51,386 nucleotides of DNA from DATAXP01 sp036272935 (GTDB taxonomy: Bacteria; Planctomycetota; Planctomycetia; Pirellulales; PNKZ01). Made by a program: the position numbers and the translations under genes. Below the pieces are notes generated by a model, which saw only the letters and a program-made list of their open reading frames with translations, was not told where the DNA came from and did no database searches. This document shows positions 23,625-32,144 of the stretch, one piece after another. Each line of letters opens with the position of its first letter. Position 1 is the first letter of the stretch. The DNA lies in assembly GCA_036272935.1 (NCBI GenBank), contig DATAXP010000020.1, forward strand, positions 1 to 51,386, read 5' to 3'.

Positions 23625-25952
23625 TCAACGTTTCCCGCCCGATTTCTTCTTCGCCCGTCCCGCGCCGTTCGTGGGGCTGGTCGCCACCGGGCGCGACGCG
23701 ACGTCAATCGTTTTTTTTTCGTCCCCCACTGCTGGCTTGGTCTTGGGCAGCAGTTTGCGCTCGGCGATGCCCCACAGGCTCGAGGCGATGAAGTACATGC
23801 ACAAGCCGCTAGCGACTTTGAAAAACATGACGCCCATGAAGACCATCATGTATTGCATCATCTTGGCCTGCATGGCGGCTTGCTCGTCGGCCGGCGGTGG
23901 CATGAACATCTTCTGCTGCCAAATGAACAGTCCAATCGTCACCAACGGCAGCACGTTCAGATACGGCCCCAGCCAGCCCGATGGCGCGGCGAAATACGCC
24001 GGCAGGTACGGCTCCCAGTACCACAGCATGTCGGGCGCCCCGAGGTTCGAGCACCAGCGAACGCTTTCGGAAATCAGCGGGGCCAGCCGCAGTTCGACGT
24101 CGACGCTCAGCGACCGGTACAGGCCGATGAAGATCGGGAGTTGCAGGAACATCGGCAAGCAGCCGCTGAGCGGGTTGTAGTTGTGCTTGCGGAACAGCTC
24201 TTGCTGCGCCTTGCTCCGTGCCTCCATGTTGTTCTTGTATTTCTCGGTAATCCGCTTGATCTCGGGTTGCAGCTCCTGCATTTTCTGCGCGTTGACCGCC
24301 TGGCGACGGCTGATCGGGAACATGCACGATCGCACCAGCACCGTCAGCAGCACGATCGCCACGCCGTAATTGGGGATGATGCCGTAGAAGAAGTGTAGAA
24401 TCGCGAGCATCGGCTCGGCAACAAAGCCGAACCAGCCATAATTCACCAGGCCCGTCAGATCGTACTGCTCGAGCAGGCTGGGGCGCTTGGGTCCAGCGAA
24501 CAGCAAGAACTCGTGCCGCAACGGCGCGTCGGGCTTGATCGAAAATGGCTGGCTGACGAGCCGGCACGTCACATCGGTTTGGTTCTTCTTGTACTTGTCT
24601 TCGGAAACGGGGCCGACGCGGACGGGAATCGTATCGGCGAACCAGTTCTCTTTCAGATCGCGGTGCTGCGGAACGATGGCCGAGGCAAAATAGATTGCGT
24701 CGACGCCCGCGAAGGCCACCGGGTAATCCTGCCAGTGGATGTTGGCCTTGTCGTCGGCAATGGTTGCCGCGGCGGCAAAGTGCGTCGACACACTGCTTCC
24801 TTGCCGTTGACCGACGACCACGTCGCGAAGTCCCGAACCTCCGGTGGCGATCTTGTTCGTGTACCACGATCCTTCGGTCGGCAGCCCGGTGGGCCCATCG
24901 AAACGATAGGCAACGTCGGTCGCCTCTTTACCGATGTTGCGAATTTCGAGCGTGAACACCAGGTGATAGGCCTGGGTGTCTGGGTCGCTCGCGGTGCCTT
25001 CGGGAAGCTTCGCCAACCGGTAGCGCTTGATGATTTCCAGGCCGTGATCGGACAACGTGTAGCCAAACCGCGCCTCATCGGCGTTGGCGACCTCGAGCAG
25101 TTCCCAGTTCTCAGTGCGCATCGTAATGCCCGGTAACTCGTCGGCATCAGTGGCGAGCTTGTCTTTGCCGACACTTTCCAGCGTGATGAGATACGACAAC
25201 GGGTCCATTTTCTTCGACACCACACCGTGCCGCTCGGGCTGCACGATCTGCACAGGCCGCGGCCGCAGGGTGACCTCAACCGGCTTGTCGCGCCCCGCAA
25301 TGCGTAGCGCTACTTGCTGGCCGATGCGCGTCCGGCGCAGCGCGTCCCGATAATCGAGCGCGGTGCGGACGTGATAGTCGTCGAAGGCGGTGATCACATC
25401 GCCGGGCTTAACGCCCGCTGCCGCAGCCGGTGTGCCGGGGCCGACGACTTGCACTACGGCTCCGGCCTTGTCGGGAGTGTCAGTCACGGCCAGATGGCCT
25501 AGATAACCGCTATCGTCTTCGCGCCCTTCACGGTCGTTCCAGTTCGTGTCGTGATAGCGCGGGCTGTTAAGCTCAATGCGCTCGACGGCCGCCCCCCGAC
25601 TAGTAAGCGTCACCAGCATGCGGTACGGACTGGCCGGATCGGCCGACCCGAGCGTCAACAGCCGCAACGGCATCTCAGGACGCGCCGCACCGGCAGGTTG
25701 CCCGGCGGGGTTCTCGGCGGCAGCTTTTTCTCCAGCCGGTTTCTCTTCGGCGGCAATCGCCGCCGGAGCTTCGTCCGCCTTCTCAGCTTGCTTGCCTTCA
25801 GCAGGTTTCGCGCCAGGCTCTTTCTCGCCGGCTTTCTGTGCCTGCTGCGCGGCTTGTTGAGCGCGCTGTGGGGCGAGCCACCGCTGCAACAGCATGTTGC
25901 TGCCGATGATCGCGATCGCCAGCACGAAGAAGATGATGTACCGCTTTTCCAT
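23625..25952 (-). CDS. yidC: Membrane protein insertase YidC with internal PDZ domain
   Basis: Inner-membrane insertase of the YidC/Oxa1 family, 775 aa (longer than the usual 550). TM1 is MEKRYIIFFVLAIAIIGSNM. An Ala/Glu/Lys/Pro-rich linker covers about 28-95. A PDZ-like domain lies around 155-235 (GPGTPAAAAGVKPGDVITAF) before the large periplasmic beta-domain. The conserved C-terminal Oxa1 core has GWFGFVAEPM, NYGVAIVLLTVLVRSCMFPI (positive-groove Arg), QKMQELQPEIKRI, FRKHNYNPLSGCLPMFLQLP and FIGLYRSLS. The C-terminal tail is Lys-rich, as in ribosome-binding YidC proteins. The family lacks PDZ insertions elsewhere as far as I know. Confidence 0.95.
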   Translation of the reverse strand: MEKRYIIFFVLAIAIIGSNMLLQRWLAPQRAQQAAQQAQKAGEKEPGAKPAEGKQAEKADEAPAAIAAEEKPAGEKAAAENPAGQPAGAARPEMPLRLLTLGSADPASPYRMLVTLTSRGAAVERIELNSPRYHDTNWNDREGREDDSGYLGHLAVTDTPDKAGAVVQVVGPGTPAAAAGVKPGDVITAFDDYHVRTALDYRDALRRTRIGQQVALRIAGRDKPVEVTLRPRPVQIVQPERHGVVSKKMDPLSYLITLESVGKDKLATDADELPGITMRTENWELLEVANADEARFGYTLSDHGLEIIKRYRLAKLPEGTASDPDTQAYHLVFTLEIRNIGKEATDVAYRFDGPTGLPTEGSWYTNKIATGGSGLRDVVVGQRQGSSVSTHFAAAATIADDKANIHWQDYPVAFAGVDAIYFASAIVPQHRDLKENWFADTIPVRVGPVSEDKYKKNQTDVTCRLVSQPFSIKPDAPLRHEFLLFAGPKRPSLLEQYDLTGLVNYGWFGFVAEPMLAILHFFYGIIPNYGVAIVLLTVLVRSCMFPISRRQAVNAQKMQELQPEIKRITEKYKNNMEARSKAQQELFRKHNYNPLSGCLPMFLQLPIFIGLYRSLSVDVELRLAPLISESVRWCSNLGAPDMLWYWEPYLPAYFAAPSGWLGPYLNVLPLVTIGLFIWQQKMFMPPPADEQAAMQAKMMQYMMVFMGVMFFKVASGLCMYFIASSLWGIAERKLLPKTKPAVGDEKKTIDVASRPVATSPTNGAGRAKKKSGGKR

Positions 25953-26029
25953 CCTGAGCCAATCCTTGTGCCTGAGCCAATACTGTCGCGCGTGATTGCT
26001 GCCAAAGAAACCGGGCGCTGCCAGCGCTG

Positions 26030-26779
26030 TTAGCGCCCCTCGCGCAGACGGTCGCCGAGGAAGTTATCGAGTTCCGGCGTGTCGTAGATCTTGCGGATCG
26101 TTTTTTCGAACGGATATTCGATCCGGCGGTAACGAACCATGTTGTCGTCGAGCACGATATAGCAGGCACGCGGATTGCCATCGCGCGGCTGGCCGACACT
26201 GCCGACGTTAATCATCACCTTCACGTCGCCGATGCGGTACTCATAACCCATCTCTTCGGGGGTGAGAAACGTGAGGTTCTGCGTGAACACCCCCGGCACA
26301 TGCGTGTGTCCCTGGAACACGCAACGCTCGACCAGCGAGAATATCTTTTCCATCTTCCGCTGGTTGTAGATGTCCTCGGGGAACACGTATTCGTTCAACG
26401 GATTACGGGCCGAGCCGTGAACGAACAGGAAGCCGTTCTCGCGCCGGGTGCGGGGCAACTCCTGTAGAAAGTTGCGGCGGCGAATGCGGTCGGCCGGCTC
26501 GCCCACGGCGCATTCCAACTGCTCGCGGGTCCAGAAGATGGCACGCTCAGCGCCGGCATTGAACCCCTCGGGATCGAACAGGGCCCCCTGGTCGTGGTTC
26601 CCCAGGATGCACACGTTGGCGCGCATCACCAGGTCGATGCACTCGCGCGGATTGGGACCGTATCCGATCACGTCGCCCAAGCAGTAAATCTGGTCGACGC
26701 CTTGAGTTTCAATATCGGCCAGCACGGCCTCGATCGCCTCGAGGTTGCTGTGGATATCGCTGATGATCGCTCGCTTCAC
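26030..26779 (-). CDS. Metallophosphoesterase family protein (YfcE-like)
   Basis: Calcineurin-like phosphoesterase, about 249 aa. The dimetal motifs are SDIHSNLEA (D-x-H), GDVIGYGPNP (GD-x-x-x-x-G), GNHDQGA (GNHD), FVHGSARN and GHTHVPG (GH-x-H). The GNVGSVGQPRDGNPR-type segment is present as MINVGSVGQPRDGNP. It probably hydrolyses phosphodiesters or phosphate monoesters; the substrate is unknown. A GTG at 26779 gives the family start VKRAIISDIH; another GTG at 26794 adds five residues. It is the first gene of the minus-strand run ending in mnmE, 77 bases before yidC. Confidence 0.92.
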   Translation of the reverse strand: MKRAIISDIHSNLEAIEAVLADIETQGVDQIYCLGDVIGYGPNPRECIDLVMRANVCILGNHDQGALFDPEGFNAGAERAIFWTREQLECAVGEPADRIRRRNFLQELPRTRRENGFLFVHGSARNPLNEYVFPEDIYNQRKMEKIFSLVERCVFQGHTHVPGVFTQNLTFLTPEEMGYEYRIGDVKVMINVGSVGQPRDGNPRACYIVLDDNMVRYRRIEYPFEKTIRKIYDTPELDNFLGDRLREGR

Positions 26780-26909
26780 ACCACCATCTCGCACGGTTCA
26801 AATTGGGGCCGGCTCTCGTCGCGCGGACACCCTGCTTGCTTTATATCACAAACCACGCGAAGATGCTGGGCTCAAAGCGGGCATGGTTTTCCCAAACTGT
26901 GGCGGCAGT

Positions 26910-26919
26910 CTAACGTTAG
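26910..26919. promoter_or_regulatory. Perfect 10-bp palindrome in a divergent intergenic region
   Basis: CTAACGTTAG lies in the 195-base gap between the divergent metallophosphoesterase and tsaB genes. It is a possible operator half-site pair, but no repressor is known and the length is short. Confidence 0.2.
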
Positions 26920-26974
26920 CTCGACGCGGCGGTCAAGGCAACGGCCGCGCGCCGGCGATGTTCGCATTCGTCGC

Positions 26975-27658
26975 ATGCCTGTGCGCATCCTTGCCTTGGA
27001 AACGACCGGGCATGCTGGCAGTGTCGCCGCGTTGGCCGACGCGCAGTTGCTGGCCGAGCACGCACTACCGCCCGAGCAGCGCAGCGCCCAATCGCTTGCT
27101 CCGGCGATGCGATCGCTGCTGGCTGAAGTTGGTTGGCGGCCTCGTGACGTGGAACTGTTGGCTGTGGCGATCGGCCCCGGCTCGTTCACCGGGCTGCGCG
27201 TAGGAGTGACGACCGCCAAGACGTTTGCGTATGCCGTGGGTGCTGACGTGATCGGGATTGTTTCACTCGATTGCCTCGCCCGGCAGGCACCCCCTGATGC
27301 CGAACGACTCTCGGCGGTGATCGACGCTCATCGCCGCCAGGTGTTCTTGCGGAACTACGCACGCCCGGCCGGCGCGGTCCTCGTCGCCGTCGATGAACCG
27401 AGCATCGTCGATGAGGCAGCGTGGCTGGCAAACCTGAAGCCGGGCGTCGCCGTCACCGGTCCAACCGTCGGCAAGTTCGCGGATCGCTTGCCGGCCGGGG
27501 TAATCGCCGTCGGTGAACGCTTGCGCACGCCGATGGCCGCGACTGTCGGTTTGCTGGCACACGAGCGATACCAGCGTGGTGAGCGCGACGATCTATGGAC
27601 GCTCGGTCCGCTGTACCTCCGCCGCGCGGCGGCCGAGGAAAAAGCCGATGGCGTGTGA
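26975..27658 (+). CDS. tsaB: tRNA threonylcarbamoyladenosine biosynthesis protein TsaB
   Basis: Partner protein of TsaD in making the t6A37 modification of ANN-decoding tRNAs; ASKHA fold. The start MPVRILALETTGHAGSVAAL and the family motif GPGSFTGLRVG (about residue 70) are clear, and helices with AQSLAPAMRSLLAE are in place. Length 227 aa. The open frame extends upstream to 26594, but that part lies over the divergent gene; 26975 is the first ATG that begins the family strand. It is followed by 81 bases and then a sugar-metabolism cluster on the same strand. Confidence 0.93.
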   Translation: MPVRILALETTGHAGSVAALADAQLLAEHALPPEQRSAQSLAPAMRSLLAEVGWRPRDVELLAVAIGPGSFTGLRVGVTTAKTFAYAVGADVIGIVSLDCLARQAPPDAERLSAVIDAHRRQVFLRNYARPAGAVLVAVDEPSIVDEAAWLANLKPGVAVTGPTVGKFADRLPAGVIAVGERLRTPMAATVGLLAHERYQRGERDDLWTLGPLYLRRAAAEEKADGV

Positions 27659-27739
27659 CAATCTTGTTAGGCACTATCGAAACGCTTGCGGTTTAGCAGC
27701 CGCTTGCCCCTGTGCCTATCACTCCGTATGCTCGAACGC

Positions 27740-28450
27740 ATGAAAACCATCGTCCAGATTTCGCTCGATTTGACGAACATTCCCGAGGCCCTGTCGACGG
27801 CCGACTTGGCCATGCGCGCCGGGGTCGACTGGCTCGAAGCGGGCACTCCGCTGATCATTGCCGAGGGGATGCACGGCGTGCGTGCCCTGCGCGAGCGTTT
27901 TCCGAAAACACCGATCGTCGCCGACCTGAAAACGATGGACGGCGGCTACCTCGAGGCCGAGATGATGGCCAAGGCCGGCGCGACGCACGTCGTGGTGATG
28001 GCCCGTGCCCATGCCGAGACCGTGAAGTGCGTCGTCAAGGCGGGGCGCGATTTCGGCGTGAAGGTGATGGGCGACAACATGATCTCCGACGACATGGTCG
28101 CCGGCGCGAAGTGGCTCGAAGATCTCGGCTGCGATTTCGTGATCCATCACATCGGCTACGACGAACGCCGCGGCATCGCCGCCCAGGGGAAGCGCATGCC
28201 CAGCCCGCTCGACCAACTGCGGCAAGTCGTCGAGGCCGTGAGCGTGCCAGTCCAGGCGGTCGGCGGGCTGACGCTCGAACAAGCGGTGCGCACTCCCGAA
28301 TACGGCGCCCCGCTCGTCGTGCTCGGCGCGCCGTTGACGATCGATGCCGACTCGTTCAAGACCGCCGGCGGCGATCTCGAAGCTTCCTTGCGTATGATCT
28401 GCGACAAAGTTCACAGCTACGGCGACATCCCGATAGGAAAGAAGCGCTAA
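27740..28450 (+). CDS. Orotidine-5'-phosphate decarboxylase/HUMPS family protein (HPS-like)
   Basis: TIM-barrel enzyme of the OMP decarboxylase superfamily, closest in motif to 3-hexulose-6-phosphate synthase and 3-keto-L-gulonate-6-phosphate decarboxylase. The metal and catalytic segment is DLKTMDGG (about residue 60), preceded by WLEAGTPLI (Glu near 37) and followed by GVKVMGDN and AVGGLTLEQA. Length 236 aa. In the RuMP pathway HPS pairs with a phosphohexuloisomerase, which is absent here, so a sugar-acid decarboxylase or aldolase role in this cluster is more likely. The start MKTIVQISLDLT at 27740 matches the family; an ATG at 27728 adds four residues. Confidence 0.85.
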   Translation: MKTIVQISLDLTNIPEALSTADLAMRAGVDWLEAGTPLIIAEGMHGVRALRERFPKTPIVADLKTMDGGYLEAEMMAKAGATHVVVMARAHAETVKCVVKAGRDFGVKVMGDNMISDDMVAGAKWLEDLGCDFVIHHIGYDERRGIAAQGKRMPSPLDQLRQVVEAVSVPVQAVGGLTLEQAVRTPEYGAPLVVLGAPLTIDADSFKTAGGDLEASLRMICDKVHSYGDIPIGKKR

Positions 28451-28453
28451 CCC

Positions 28454-29476
28454 ATGCCACAAACTGCCGTCGTCAACTACGCCAACCAAAAGCACTGCGT
28501 CGAACTACGCGACATTCCGCGTCCCGAGATCGGTCCCGAAGACGTGCTGCTGGAAGTCGCTGCCGTCGGCGTCTGTGGCAGCGACCTGCATCAATGGACG
28601 GCCGAACATAGTTGGCCGGTGAACTACCCGGTCGTGCTCGGCCATGAATTCGCCGGGAACGTTGTCGAGGTGGGCCAGCGCGTCACCGCCTGGAAAGAAG
28701 GAGACCGCGCGGTCAGCGAGACTGCCGCGGTGATCGATCCCAACAGCCCGCTCACCCGCCAAGGACTGTACAATCTCGACCCGACGCGCAAAGGCTTCGG
28801 CTACGGTGTGAACGGGGCGATGACGCACTTCGTCCGCGTGCCGGCTCGCTGCCTGCACCGTGTCCCCGATAATTTGCCGTTCGAGCGTGCCGGGCTCACC
28901 GAGCCGTGCTGCGTCGCATACAACGCCGTGGCGGTTCAATCGCCAATCAAGCCAGGCGATCGGGTCGTGGTGCTCGGCCCGGGACCGATCGGCATCCTCT
29001 GCGCCGCGATGGCGAAATTACAAGGGGCCGAGGTTGCGGTGGTGGGCCTGGAACGCGACCGCGCCCGGCTCAATGTCGCCGAGCAGTACGGCTGCCTCAC
29101 GATCACCGCGGGCCTGGAAGAATGGGCCCGCCAAGGCGACGGCCTCGGCGTCGACGGCGTGATCGATGCCGCTGGCATTTCGGCCACGCTCAAAACCGCG
29201 ATCGATATTGTCCGCCCCAACGGTTGGGTCACGAAGGTCGGCTGGGGCAAGGCGCCTTATGGATACTCGCTCGATCCGCTGGTGCAAAAGAACGTCACGC
29301 TGCGCGGCAGCTTCAGCCACAACTGGCCGGTGTGGGAGCGCGTAATCCGCCTGCTTTCGACCGGCCAACTCGACGTCACGAAGATTACCGGCGGCATCTG
29401 GCCGCTGGAACAATGGCACACGGCCTTTGAAGAAATGCACTCGGGGCGCATCGTGAAAGCCGTTTTGAAGCCCTAA
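28454..29476 (+). CDS. Zinc-type medium-chain dehydrogenase (sorbitol/threonine dehydrogenase-like)
   Basis: MDR-family polyol or alcohol dehydrogenase of 340 aa. Catalytic-zinc motifs are present: VCGSDLHQW (Cys, Asp) and GHEFAGNVVEVG (His-Glu). The NAD(P) site is VVVLGPGPIGILCAAMAKLQ with an acidic residue in the following strand. The structural-zinc cysteine lobe is missing: the region after EGDRAVSETAAV has no C-x2-C-x2-C-x7-C, so it binds at most one zinc. It starts three bases after the HPS-like gene and is followed by a repeat and an SDR gene. Confidence 0.9.
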   Translation: MPQTAVVNYANQKHCVELRDIPRPEIGPEDVLLEVAAVGVCGSDLHQWTAEHSWPVNYPVVLGHEFAGNVVEVGQRVTAWKEGDRAVSETAAVIDPNSPLTRQGLYNLDPTRKGFGYGVNGAMTHFVRVPARCLHRVPDNLPFERAGLTEPCCVAYNAVAVQSPIKPGDRVVVLGPGPIGILCAAMAKLQGAEVAVVGLERDRARLNVAEQYGCLTITAGLEEWARQGDGLGVDGVIDAAGISATLKTAIDIVRPNGWVTKVGWGKAPYGYSLDPLVQKNVTLRGSFSHNWPVWERVIRLLSTGQLDVTKITGGIWPLEQWHTAFEEMHSGRIVKAVLKP

Positions 29477-29499
29477 AACTTGGACACGTCGGCATCCGC

Positions 29500-29549
29500 G
29501 GGAGGGCGAGGCTCCCGCCGAGCCGGCTCAGCAGGAGCTTCGCCCTCCC
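29500..29549. repeat. Inverted repeat between dehydrogenase and SDR genes
   Basis: Two adjacent 25-base arms (29500-29524 and 29525-29549) are reverse complements at 22 of 25 positions, starting GGGAGGGCGAGGCTCCCG. In translation it gives GGRGSRRAGSAGASPSQ, a peptide often seen as a spurious N-terminus in planctomycete gene calls, so the real SDR start must lie downstream. Dispersed REP-like element. Confidence 0.75.
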
Positions 29550-29560
29550 AACGAACAATC

Positions 29561-30337
29561 ATGCGTCTCAAAGACAAAGTCGTTCTCGTCACCGGTAGCA
29601 CCACGGGCATAGGCGAGGCAATTGTTCGGCGCGCGATCAACGAAGGCGCGAAGGTGCTTATTCACGGTCGCGACGAGCAGCGCGGCCGTGAGCTGGTCAA
29701 GGAATTGGGCAGCGCATCGGCATTACACGTCGACGATCTCGCAGATCCCGAAGCTCCGCCGCGGATCGTTGCGGCAGCGATCAAAGCCTTCGGCAAGCTC
29801 GATGCCTTAGTGAACAACGCTGCCCTGGTGACGCGCAGCAATCTGGCGAACACCGATGCCGCGCTGTTCGACAAGCTGATGGCGGTCAACGTGCGGGCTC
29901 CGCTGTTGTTGATCAAGGCTGCTGCACCGCACTTGAAGGAAACCAAGGGGTGCGTGCTCAACATTGGCAGCGTGAACGGTCACTGCGGCGAAGCGAACCT
30001 GCTGGCCTATTCGATTACCAAAGGTGCATTGATTACCTTATCGCGCAACCTGGCCGACGCCTTGGGTCGCGACGGCGTGCGAGTGAACCATTTCAACGTC
30101 GGCTGGGTGCTCACGCCCAATGAATACCAGGTGAAGATTGTCGATGGTTTGCCTCCCGATTGGCCCGAGCGCGTCGAGCGCAAGAGTGCACCGTCGGGCA
30201 GGCTCATCAAGCCCGAAGAGATCGCCGCGGCGGCAGTATATTGGATCGGCGACGAAAGCCGACCCATCAGCGGCAGCGTATTGGAACTGGAACAATACCC
30301 TGTGATCGGCCGCAACCCGCCGAAGGACGTGAAATAA
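29561..30337 (+). CDS. SDR family oxidoreductase
   Basis: Classical short-chain dehydrogenase of 258 aa. TGSTTGIG is the nucleotide loop (residues 11-18), LVNNAALV the NNAG-type strand, NIGSVNG carries the catalytic Ser, and YSITKGA the Tyr-x3-Lys pair. The start MRLKDKVVLVTG at 29561 follows immediately after the inverted repeat; the longer frame from 29480 would begin inside that repeat and is rejected. It is one base from the next gene. Likely oxidises a sugar or sugar acid in the same pathway. Confidence 0.92.
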   Translation: MRLKDKVVLVTGSTTGIGEAIVRRAINEGAKVLIHGRDEQRGRELVKELGSASALHVDDLADPEAPPRIVAAAIKAFGKLDALVNNAALVTRSNLANTDAALFDKLMAVNVRAPLLLIKAAAPHLKETKGCVLNIGSVNGHCGEANLLAYSITKGALITLSRNLADALGRDGVRVNHFNVGWVLTPNEYQVKIVDGLPPDWPERVERKSAPSGRLIKPEEIAAAAVYWIGDESRPISGSVLELEQYPVIGRNPPKDVK

Positions 30338-30338
30338 T

Positions 30339-31223
30339 ATGCCCCGCCTCGCTGCATTTCCCAAAGCGTACATGGACCCGCTGGTCGTCGACGGCTCGAT
30401 GACCCTTAAGCAATGGATCGAGATGGCCAGTGAACTGGATATCGACGGCCTCGAGATGTACTCGGGCATGCTTGACTTGCAGCAGCCGAGCGATTGGCCG
30501 AAGGCGCGTGAGCAAGCGCATGCCGTCGGCCTGCGAATCCCCATGCTCTGCTGCTCGCCCGACTTCACCCATCCCGACCCCGCCTTCCGCGCCGACCAGG
30601 TGGCGAAAGAAAGAGGGTGGATCGAGATGACCGCCGGGCTCGGCGGACAGTATTGCCGCGTGCTCTCGGGGCAGCGCCGGCCCGAAGTCTCGCGGCAGCA
30701 GGGGATCGACTACGCCGCCGAGTGCATCGAGGCATGCCTCCCCGCGGCCGAGAAGGCGGGCGTGACGTTGATCCTCGAAAATCACTACAAGGACAATTAC
30801 TGGCAGTATCCCGAGTTCGCCCAGAAGATGGACGTGTTCTGCGACCTGGTGGCGAAGCTGGACTCGCCGCACTTCGGCGTGAACTACGACCCGAGCAACA
30901 CGTTCCTGGCCGGCGAAGACCCGATCGAATTACTCGAGCGCGTGAAGCACCGAGTGGTGACGATGCACGCCAGCGATCGCTATCTGGCCGAGGGGACGAT
31001 TGAGGACCTGCGCCGCGAAGAGGACAGCGTCGGCTACGCGAAGCGCCTGCGCCACGGCACGATCGGTAAGGGGATGATCGACTACGACGCCGTGTTCGGC
31101 ATCCTGTCGGCCATCGGCTTCGACGGCTGGATCAGCATCGAGGACGGCGTGGACGGCATGGACCAGCTCAAGGAAAGCGTCACATTCTTGCGGCACAAGA
31201 TGAAGCAATACTGGCCGGAGTGA
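30339..31223 (+). CDS. Sugar phosphate isomerase/epimerase (xylose isomerase-like TIM barrel)
   Basis: AP-endonuclease-family-2 TIM barrel of 294 aa. It has the typical metal-ligand pattern: LEMYSGMLD (Glu), LILENHYKDNYW (Glu/His), GVNYDPSNTFLAG (Asp-Pro-Ser-Asn), HASDRYLAEGTI (His) and ISIEDGVDGM (Glu). Cotranscribed with the SDR gene, with a one-base gap. It probably isomerises or epimerises the sugar acted on by the two dehydrogenases and the HPS-like enzyme, but the substrate cannot be inferred. Confidence 0.9.
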   Translation: MPRLAAFPKAYMDPLVVDGSMTLKQWIEMASELDIDGLEMYSGMLDLQQPSDWPKAREQAHAVGLRIPMLCCSPDFTHPDPAFRADQVAKERGWIEMTAGLGGQYCRVLSGQRRPEVSRQQGIDYAAECIEACLPAAEKAGVTLILENHYKDNYWQYPEFAQKMDVFCDLVAKLDSPHFGVNYDPSNTFLAGEDPIELLERVKHRVVTMHASDRYLAEGTIEDLRREEDSVGYAKRLRHGTIGKGMIDYDAVFGILSAIGFDGWISIEDGVDGMDQLKESVTFLRHKMKQYWPE

Positions 31224-31269
31224 TGCTAGATTTAGAGTACGCAAGCCACGTGGCAAGAGACCACTGCGA

Positions 31270-31434
31270 ATGTATATCGCCGTCATTCAGGAATCGGGCG
31301 ATTGGTGGATCGGCTGGATCGAAGAGATTCCGGGCGTCAACTCCCAAGGGGCGACGCGCGCGGAGTTAATCGAGAATCTTCAATCGGCCTTGCACGAGGC
31401 ATTTGAAATCAACCACGCGCGGCGGCTTCAATAA
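31270..31434 (+). CDS. HicB-like small protein, orphan
   Basis: 54-residue protein with the HicB antitoxin fold: MYIAVIQESGDWWIGWIEEIP, then GVNSQGATRAELIENLQSALHEA. The pattern (strand, strand, GxxSxG, helix) is the partial RNase-H-like domain. There is no DNA-binding extension and no HicA neighbour on either side, so it is an orphan or the remains of a module. It overlaps the convergent gene's 3' end by 7 bases. Too short for many gene finders. Confidence 0.65.
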   Translation: MYIAVIQESGDWWIGWIEEIPGVNSQGATRAELIENLQSALHEAFEINHARRLQ

Positions 31435-32021
31435 CCGTGATGCGCCGCGGCGTGCAGCTTGGCTTGCTCGTCGATCGACAATCCTTCGAGCTTCTCGGCG
31501 TCGAAGAAGTGATCGCGCGTCAGGTGCTCCCAGTAGGTCATGCCGCTGACGCCCGCTTCGGGAACGTCGATCGTCTCGAGCCAGATGTGCAATTCGTCGG
31601 CATGCAGGCTGCGAAGCCACTTGCTCGGCGGACGACCATGCCGGGCGCGGCGCTTGGGATCGGGCAAATGCTCGATGTCTTTGCCGGTAGCAACCTGCTC
31701 GCCATCCTCGCTTTCCCACGCGCGTTCGTCGAGCGGAACGAAATTCGGGTCGAGGTATCCCTTATGCTCTGTGTACGGCTCGCCCGTCTGCTTATTGATC
31801 GGCGTCGTGATGCCGGTGAGCATCCAGCGGCCATCCTTGTACGTTTCCTGCTCGTACCACAGCCAGTTCTCGTTGCGGGCGGCCCGCCAGTGAAGGGGCG
31901 ACTTGGGCGGGTCGTCGGCCATGATGCCCGCCGCCAGATCGTCGAACGCCACGACGCGCAGCTTTTCGCCGAGGGTGAAAAATCCGAAGCCGATCCAGAA
32001 CAGAAACCTGCGGCGTTTCAT
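31428..32021 (-). CDS. Hypothetical membrane-anchored protein
   Basis: 197 residues starting MKRRRFLFWIGFGFFTLGEK, a basic-then-hydrophobic N-terminal anchor or signal segment. The rest is hydrophilic and Trp-rich with no recognised domain (WHRAAR-like WRAARNENWLWYEQETYKDG, GMTYWEHLTRDHFF). It ends AAAHHGY. Likely a planctomycete-restricted protein. Convergent with the HicB-like gene. Confidence 0.6.
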   Translation of the reverse strand: MKRRRFLFWIGFGFFTLGEKLRVVAFDDLAAGIMADDPPKSPLHWRAARNENWLWYEQETYKDGRWMLTGITTPINKQTGEPYTEHKGYLDPNFVPLDERAWESEDGEQVATGKDIEHLPDPKRRARHGRPPSKWLRSLHADELHIWLETIDVPEAGVSGMTYWEHLTRDHFFDAEKLEGLSIDEQAKLHAAAHHGY

Positions 32022-32144
32022 GATTCGGTACCCGCGCCAGAGGCAGACAGCGAACCCTCTTTACCAGCATAATTCACCATGCTCGCGGGTGCTTCACAAA
32101 AACTCGCGGCGAATGTTGCTGATCGCCCACCCAGGGAGGCGTGC

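Noticed and set aside
29480..29560. N-terminal extension of the SDR protein
   Set aside because: It translates the inverted repeat (GGRGSRRAGSAGASPS) and is not part of the enzyme; ATG 29561 begins the fold.
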